From: Gordonibacter massiliensis (ex Traore et al. 2017)
GTDB lineage: Bacteria > Actinomycetota > Coriobacteriia > Coriobacteriales > Eggerthellaceae
DNA length: 64,000 bases
Assembly: GCA_900170005.1 (NCBI GenBank)
Contig: LT827128.1
Coordinates: 558,001 to 622,000 of the forward strand
Reading direction: 5' to 3'
This document shows, in pieces, positions 60,060 to 64,000 of the stretch. Each line of letters starts with the position of its first letter. Within the stretch, counting starts at the first letter, position 1. The position numbers and the translations under genes were made by a program. Under the pieces are notes generated by a model. It had not been told where the DNA came from and ran no database searches. It worked only from the letters and a program-made list of their open reading frames with translations.

Positions 60060-60731
60060 ATGGAGCAGAAAGAGAAGGGCGCACGCGCGAACGCGCAGGG
60101 CGCCTCGACGCGCGAGCGTATCGTCGAGGCGGCGTTCGCGCTGTACGCGGAGCGGGGGTGCCATGCGGTGTCGGTGCGCGATATCGCGGCGGCGGTCGGC
60201 ATCAAGGACGCGTCGCTGTACAACCACTTCCCCAGCAAGCAGGCCATCTTCGACGCCATCGTGAGCGGGGCGTTGGATCGGATGCGCCGATTCTTCGGCG
60301 AGCGCCGCATCATGTTCGACGTGGGCGACGACGCGGGCCCCTACGAGGACTTGGGCGCAGAGGGGCTGCGCGCGATGGTGCTGCCGTCGTTCCGCTATTT
60401 CTTCGAGGACCCGTACCTGGTGCGCCTGCGTCGTTTGCTGGTGGTCAGCCAGTTCGAGAGCGAGGAGGCGGGACGCGTCTACCGCCTCGTGTTCGTCGAG
60501 CAGCCGATGGCGCTGCAGCGCACCATCTTCGAGCATCTCATGGTCACCGGCGAGTTCGCCGCCGACGACGCGGCGCAGATGGCGGTGGAGTTCCAGGGCG
60601 TTCCGTTTCTGCTCATGCACGCCGGGCTCTCATGGGAGCAGGCCGAGCCGCGGCTCTCCGCCCACCTGGAGCGGTTCGCCCGCGCGCACACGGTGGCGGG
60701 GCGCGGCATCCGAAAGGGGGAGCGGGCATGA
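60060..60731 (+). CDS. TetR-family regulator
   Basis: The 223-aa protein has an N-terminal HTH (about 18-65; RIVEAAFALYAERGCHAVSVRDIAAAVGIKDASLYNHFPSK as a span) and a helical ligand-binding domain. AGAGGAA 6 bp before the ATG at 60060 favours it over the ATG at 60045. It overlaps the flavodoxin gene by 4 bp. The palindrome directly upstream is its probable autoregulatory site. Confidence 0.92.
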   Translation: MEQKEKGARANAQGASTRERIVEAAFALYAERGCHAVSVRDIAAAVGIKDASLYNHFPSKQAIFDAIVSGALDRMRRFFGERRIMFDVGDDAGPYEDLGAEGLRAMVLPSFRYFFEDPYLVRLRRLLVVSQFESEEAGRVYRLVFVEQPMALQRTIFEHLMVTGEFAADDAAQMAVEFQGVPFLLMHAGLSWEQAEPRLSAHLERFARAHTVAGRGIRKGERA

Positions 60732-61279
60732 ACGCGGTGGTCGCGTACTCGTCGCAGACGGGGTTCACGAAGCGCTACGCGGAATGGATCGCGGAGGACC
60801 TAGGATGCGAGGCGGTGTCGATCGACGATGAGAAGCGCTTCGACACAGGCGCCTTCGACGTGGTGGTGTTCGGCGGGTGGTTCCATGCGGCCTCGCTGGT
60901 GGGCGGGAAATGGCTCAGGCGCGCCCGCGAGGAGCATCCGCACGCGAAGTTCGTCGCGTTCGCCGTGGGCGCGACGCCGGCGGAGTGGGCCGACATGGTG
61001 GACGAGGCGATGGGGCGTGAGTTCCCCTCGCCGGAGTTCGACGGGATGCCGCGGTTCTACCTGCGCGGCGGGTTCGCCTACGAGCGTCTGAGCATGCCGA
61101 ACAAGCTGGCCATGAAGCTGTTCTTCAAGATGCAGGAGAAGCAGGCCGCCACCGACCCGCGCGCCGCCGAGATGCTCGAGGGCATGCGCGGCGGTTTCGA
61201 CGCCACCGACCGCGCGGCCGTCGCGCCGGTGGTGGCCTGCGCACGCGAGCTCGCGGGCGGCAAGGGGACGCGGGTATGA
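60728..61279 (+). CDS. Flavodoxin-domain protein (HemG-like)
   Basis: The 183-aa protein has the flavodoxin FMN phosphate loop VVAYSSQTGFTKRYAEWIAE at its start, FDVVVFGGWFHAASLVGGKWL, and a C-terminal KLFFKMQEKQAATDPRAAEM. HemG-type proteins resemble this, but so do TetR-linked quinone or flavin reductases in Firmicutes. The ATG overlaps the TetR stop. It is the probable redox output of the operon. Confidence 0.85.
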   Translation: MNAVVAYSSQTGFTKRYAEWIAEDLGCEAVSIDDEKRFDTGAFDVVVFGGWFHAASLVGGKWLRRAREEHPHAKFVAFAVGATPAEWADMVDEAMGREFPSPEFDGMPRFYLRGGFAYERLSMPNKLAMKLFFKMQEKQAATDPRAAEMLEGMRGGFDATDRAAVAPVVACARELAGGKGTRV

Positions 61280-61728
61280 GCGCGGCCCGCCGCGTGGTGC
61301 GGGTTATCTGCGCGTTCAACGGCGTGTGCGCGGTAGCGTGCGGCGGCTTCATGATGGCCGGGGCCGCAGGCGCGTTGCCGGCGTTGTTCGAAGGTCCCTT
61401 TTCCCTCTTCAACGCTATGGTGTCGGCTATCCAGGCCCTGCCCCTGCCCGCATTCATGACGCGGGATCTCTTCTGGCCGGGGCTGGCGCTTTTGCTGGTG
61501 AACGGGGTGGCGAACCTGGTGGCCACCGTGCTGTTCGCGCGACGCGACCGGCGAGCGCGCGCATGGGCGCTCGCAGCCGGCGTGCTGCTCGTATGCTGGT
61601 GCGCGCTCGAGCTGGCTTACCTGCCGAACGCGGTGTCGGCGGCGTACTTTGCGATGGGGGTCGTGCAAACCGCTTGCTCCGCAGCGATGCGCCCGCGCGC
61701 TAGCGACCTGGAACCGGGTGCTTTGTGA
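61276..61728 (+). CDS. Unrecognised four-span membrane protein
   Basis: The 150-aa protein has four predicted membrane segments (about 8-35, 68-90, 95-113, 117-137). Its ATG overlaps the flavodoxin stop (ATGA), making a three-gene operon with TetR. No family is recognised. Its 3' end overlaps the convergent XRE gene by 29 bp. Confidence 0.75.
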   Translation: MSAARRVVRVICAFNGVCAVACGGFMMAGAAGALPALFEGPFSLFNAMVSAIQALPLPAFMTRDLFWPGLALLLVNGVANLVATVLFARRDRRARAWALAAGVLLVCWCALELAYLPNAVSAAYFAMGVVQTACSAAMRPRASDLEPGAL

Positions 61729-62293
61729 GGCCGTGCTCGGTGCAGTAGGCGTACAGCGCGCCGCCGGCGAGGCGCGGGAGGCGCGCCTCGCCGCCCTGCT
61801 CGGGGTAGAGCTTCTCGACGGCCAGGCGGTCGTAGCCGACGACGGCGACGAAGCCCAGGTGGTGGCCCTTCTCCATGGGGTGGTCGAACGTGACGTACCA
61901 GTCTCCCTCCACGCTTTCCACGCGCAGGGCATGCGCCTCGTCGGCGGGGCGCGCCTCAAGGGGGTCGAGCTTCCTGCCGCAGCAGGACACCTCGGCGTCG
62001 CCCGTGGTGGTGATAACGTTTCCGCAGGCGGGGCATACGCGGAAGGCCGTGCGTTTCATGGTGCCTCCTTGGCGTTCGTCGGGAGCGAGGGCGCCGGCGA
62101 GCAGCGTTTCGACCGTGGTGCCCAGCTCGTCGGCGAGCGCGGGCAGAAGCGACACGTCGGGGCATCCGCCGCCCCGCTCCCACTTCGAAACCGCCTTGTC
62201 GCCCACGCCCACGCGCGCGGCCAGCTGGAGCTGCGTGAGCCCGCGCTCTTCGCGCAAGGATCGGATGAGCGCTCCGGTGCGCTTGGTGTCCAT
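61700..62293 (-). CDS. XRE regulator fused to a superoxide-reductase-like domain
   Basis: The 197-aa protein has an N-terminal XRE HTH (about 5-65; LTQLQLAARVGVGDKAVSKWERG), a linker, then CPACGN and SCCGRKL cysteines (a zinc or Fe(Cys)4-like site), and a beta-rich domain containing WYVTFDHPMEKGHHLGFVAVV, reminiscent of the histidine-rich iron site of desulfoferrodoxin/neelaredoxin. The YAYCTEHG at the C-terminus adds Cys and His. It could sense superoxide or iron. The SOR relation rests on motif resemblance. Confidence 0.75.
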   Translation of the reverse strand: MDTKRTGALIRSLREERGLTQLQLAARVGVGDKAVSKWERGGGCPDVSLLPALADELGTTVETLLAGALAPDERQGGTMKRTAFRVCPACGNVITTTGDAEVSCCGRKLDPLEARPADEAHALRVESVEGDWYVTFDHPMEKGHHLGFVAVVGYDRLAVEKLYPEQGGEARLPRLAGGALYAYCTEHGLTKHPVPGR

Positions 62294-62392
62294 CGGTCTT
62301 CCTCTCGTTCGGTTGGCGTGCCGTCCACGATACGCGACCCGAACGCCGCGTGCAATGAACGCTCCGTAGAGTCGGGGAGGGGGGCGGGTTCC

Positions 62393-63223
62393 CTAAGGGA
62401 GCGGCTGGCAGGCGGGGCAGTAGTACACGCTGCCGCCCAGGTAGGGCTTCTTCTCGATCTCGCCGTGGCAGATGGGGCAGCCGTTCCTCCAGGTTTGCGC
62501 CGACAGGATGCAGCGGTAGCCGCCCGGCTGGCCGTACAGGTCGCGCTCCACGTCGCGCCCGCCTTGCTCCGCCATGGCGGCCAGCGTGTTCTTCATGGCG
62601 CGGAACAGGCGCGCGAGGTCGGCGTCGGAAAGCGCGTTCACCTTGGTTTTGGGGTTCAGGCGCGCGTTGAACAGGATGTCTTGCAGCACGCCGTTGCCGA
62701 TGCCCGGGATGTGCTGCTCGGTGGCGAGCAGGGCCTTCACGCTCGCGCTTGGCGGCGCGGACGCGGCGAGGGCGCGGAACGCCGCCTCGTCGTAGGCGTC
62801 CGAGAGCACGGGCGTGGCATTGCGGGCGGCCACGTAGTACTCGTCGTCGTCGGCGCCCGTGTCGGCTATGAGGAACAGGCCGTACATGGAGGCCGTGCAC
62901 GCCAGGTGCGATCCGTCGTCGAACGCGAGCAGCAGCTGGTGCTTGGCGGGGACGGCCTCGCCCGGCGCGAGGTAGCGTGCCCTCACGCCTTCGCGCAGAA
63001 GCAGCGTCATGCCGTCGTCCAGGGGAAGCTCCACGTAGGGGCCGGTCGCCTTGGCGGCCTCGATGCGCCGGCCGTCCAAGCGCGCGCCGTAAGTGGCGGG
63101 GTCGCCCGTGAAGAACGCGAACTTGTGCGGGGAGGCGTTCGCCACGGCGTCCACGACGGTGCGGCCGACCAGGACGTCCGACATCTGGCGGGCAAGGGTC
63201 AGGGCTTCGGGCAGCTCGATCAT
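62393..63223 (-). CDS. Fpg/Nei-family DNA glycosylase
   Basis: The 276-aa protein has an Fpg-like N-terminus MIELPEALTLARQM, the H2TH segment (LATEQHIPGIGNGVLQDILF), and a C-terminal zinc finger CPICHGEIEKKPYLGG...CPAC. The canonical Pro after Met, the catalytic nucleophile, is Ile here. AAGGAG 7 bp upstream sets the ATG at 63223, and a TATACT -10 lies on the minus strand at 63274-63279. Substrate and chemistry may differ from Fpg. Confidence 0.85.
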   Translation of the reverse strand: MIELPEALTLARQMSDVLVGRTVVDAVANASPHKFAFFTGDPATYGARLDGRRIEAAKATGPYVELPLDDGMTLLLREGVRARYLAPGEAVPAKHQLLLAFDDGSHLACTASMYGLFLIADTGADDDEYYVAARNATPVLSDAYDEAAFRALAASAPPSASVKALLATEQHIPGIGNGVLQDILFNARLNPKTKVNALSDADLARLFRAMKNTLAAMAEQGGRDVERDLYGQPGGYRCILSAQTWRNGCPICHGEIEKKPYLGGSVYYCPACQPLP

Positions 63224-63299
63224 GGGACGCTCCTTCGCTCGGATGCCGCGGCGCTCGCGGCCGCGCTGCCGCAAGTATAGCAAAGGGGACGGGCTTTTC

Positions 63300-63839
63300 T
63301 CAGCAGCGGCGCGCCTCAGCCTTTTTCACGCGTTCCACGAGGAAGTCGCGCACGTTGTCGCGGTCGATGTCGAGCGACACGGAAAGCTCGTCGCACAGCA
63401 GGTTCTCGGCCAGGTCGAAGTACTTCTTGTCCGTGGCGGTGATCTGGCGCCCCGCGCCGGTGCGGCGCGCGGTGCGCTCGTGGACGGACTTCATGATGGG
63501 GACGAGGTCCTGGGGTGCGAACGTCTTGAGGCATTTATCGTACTCCTCTTTGATGCGGCGTTCGAGCAGCGTGGGCGTGTTCGCGCCCGGTTTGAGCGCT
63601 TCCTCGTCGATGGGCTCGGCGTCGGCGATGGAGTCGATGAGCGCGAGCGCTTCCTTGCGCGACATAGCGGGGCGCAGTGTGGGCGGTTCGGCCTCGTCTG
63701 CGGCTACGAACAGCTTGAGGGAGTTCTCGAACAGCGCGTGCAGCTCGAAGTAGTCCTTGCCTTCGAAGTACGCCTCGCGGACGGCGGCGACCTCGCAGAC
63801 GTGATGGCGGTAGACGACGATATCTCCAGGTGAAACCAT
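63300..63839 (-). CDS. CarD-family transcription factor
   Basis: The 179-aa protein has an N-terminal RNA polymerase-interacting Tudor-like domain (MVSPGDIVVYRHHVCEVAAV) and a helical C-terminal domain with basic residues (RRIKEEYDKCLKTFAPQDLV). CarD-like proteins bind the RNA polymerase beta subunit and stabilise open complexes. GGAGG is 5 bp before the ATG at 63839, and a TACAAT -10 on the minus strand lies at 63919-63924. Nothing is seen from 63930 to the end. Confidence 0.88.
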   Translation of the reverse strand: MVSPGDIVVYRHHVCEVAAVREAYFEGKDYFELHALFENSLKLFVAADEAEPPTLRPAMSRKEALALIDSIADAEPIDEEALKPGANTPTLLERRIKEEYDKCLKTFAPQDLVPIMKSVHERTARRTGAGRQITATDKKYFDLAENLLCDELSVSLDIDRDNVRDFLVERVKKAEARRC

Positions 63840-64000
63840 GGCGGCCTCCGATGCGCTCAGGTGGGGAAACGGTTGTGCGATTCCATAGCGTCGGAAGTGC
63901 GGCGCAGATCGGCACCTCGATTGTACCACCCGGAGCGGACGCGCCGCGCAAGTCGGTTCGGCGAACGGCGTAGCGGCGCGCGGGCGGCCGCGCCGAGGCG

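Noticed and set aside
61276-61728. Assigning the membrane protein of the TetR operon to a known family
   Set aside because: Hydrophobic pattern only; no conserved motif was recognised.

Overview
This is a GC-rich chromosomal stretch that reads as an anaerobic actinobacterium of the Coriobacteriia, most likely Eggerthellaceae (the Eggerthella/Gordonibacter group). The reasons are the very high GC content and GC-ending codons, a Tat-exported fumarate-reductase-like flavoprotein divergent from a LuxR regulator with about 12 membrane segments (a gene pair typical of this family), two [NiFe] hydrogenases, and many -10 boxes of the form TAGAAT. Species assignment is inference; no rRNA is present.

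Layout. 1-5.8 kb: the 3' end of an AddA-like helicase-nuclease, a polyprenyl-phosphate glycosyltransferase, a hybrid sensor kinase and a GtrA-like membrane protein. 5.9-10.2 kb: tRNA-Arg, an rRNA uracil methyltransferase, cyclophilin, a TPR membrane protein and ndk. 10.3-14.3 kb: a four-gene NAD(P)-linked group 3b-type [NiFe] hydrogenase (hydBGDA). 14.3-18.4 kb: a block of inverted repeats, then the flavoprotein/LuxR pair with twin palindromes between them. 18.5-25.7 kb: the rod-shape cluster mreB-mreC-mreD-PBP2-rodA plus a DUF697-like gene. 25.8-28.4 kb: a radical SAM/DUF2344 pair. 28.5-30.8 kb: an HxlR regulator divergent from small redox genes (OsmC, PNPOx-like).

30.8-34.7 kb is a sharply AT-richer island holding three genes of unrecognised function on the minus strand, ending at tRNA-Asp. 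It is the best candidate here for an undescribed accessory system. 35-44.1 kb: a MarR-controlled heterodimeric ABC exporter, a HAD phosphatase, a degenerate ATPase-like protein, an Rrf2 regulator and a MutY-like glycosylase without the Fe-S cluster motif. 44.3-47.8 kb is a scar region: an N-terminally truncated IS30 transposase, a possible partition-gene relic, a membrane TPR protein with nearly identical repeats, and an HxlR relic. This runs into a manganese (yybP-ykoY) riboswitch, terminator and mntP.

48.5-64 kb: pheA; a membrane-bound uptake-type [NiFe] hydrogenase (small, large, cytochrome b), with its likely maturation protease 3.3 kb downstream beyond an AraC/EamA pair and a flavin reductase; a PAS-GGDEF-EAL protein; DUF488; a TetR-flavodoxin-membrane operon under a 40-bp palindromic promoter/operator; an XRE/superoxide-reductase-like fusion; an Fpg/Nei-like glycosylase; and CarD.

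The window joins H2 metabolism (one cytoplasmic NAD(P)-coupled and one membrane quinone-coupled enzyme) with extracytoplasmic electron-acceptor respiration, cell-shape synthesis, redox stress and DNA repair. Large intergenic inverted repeats recur at 1.4, 9.7, 14.3-14.7 and 40.6 kb.
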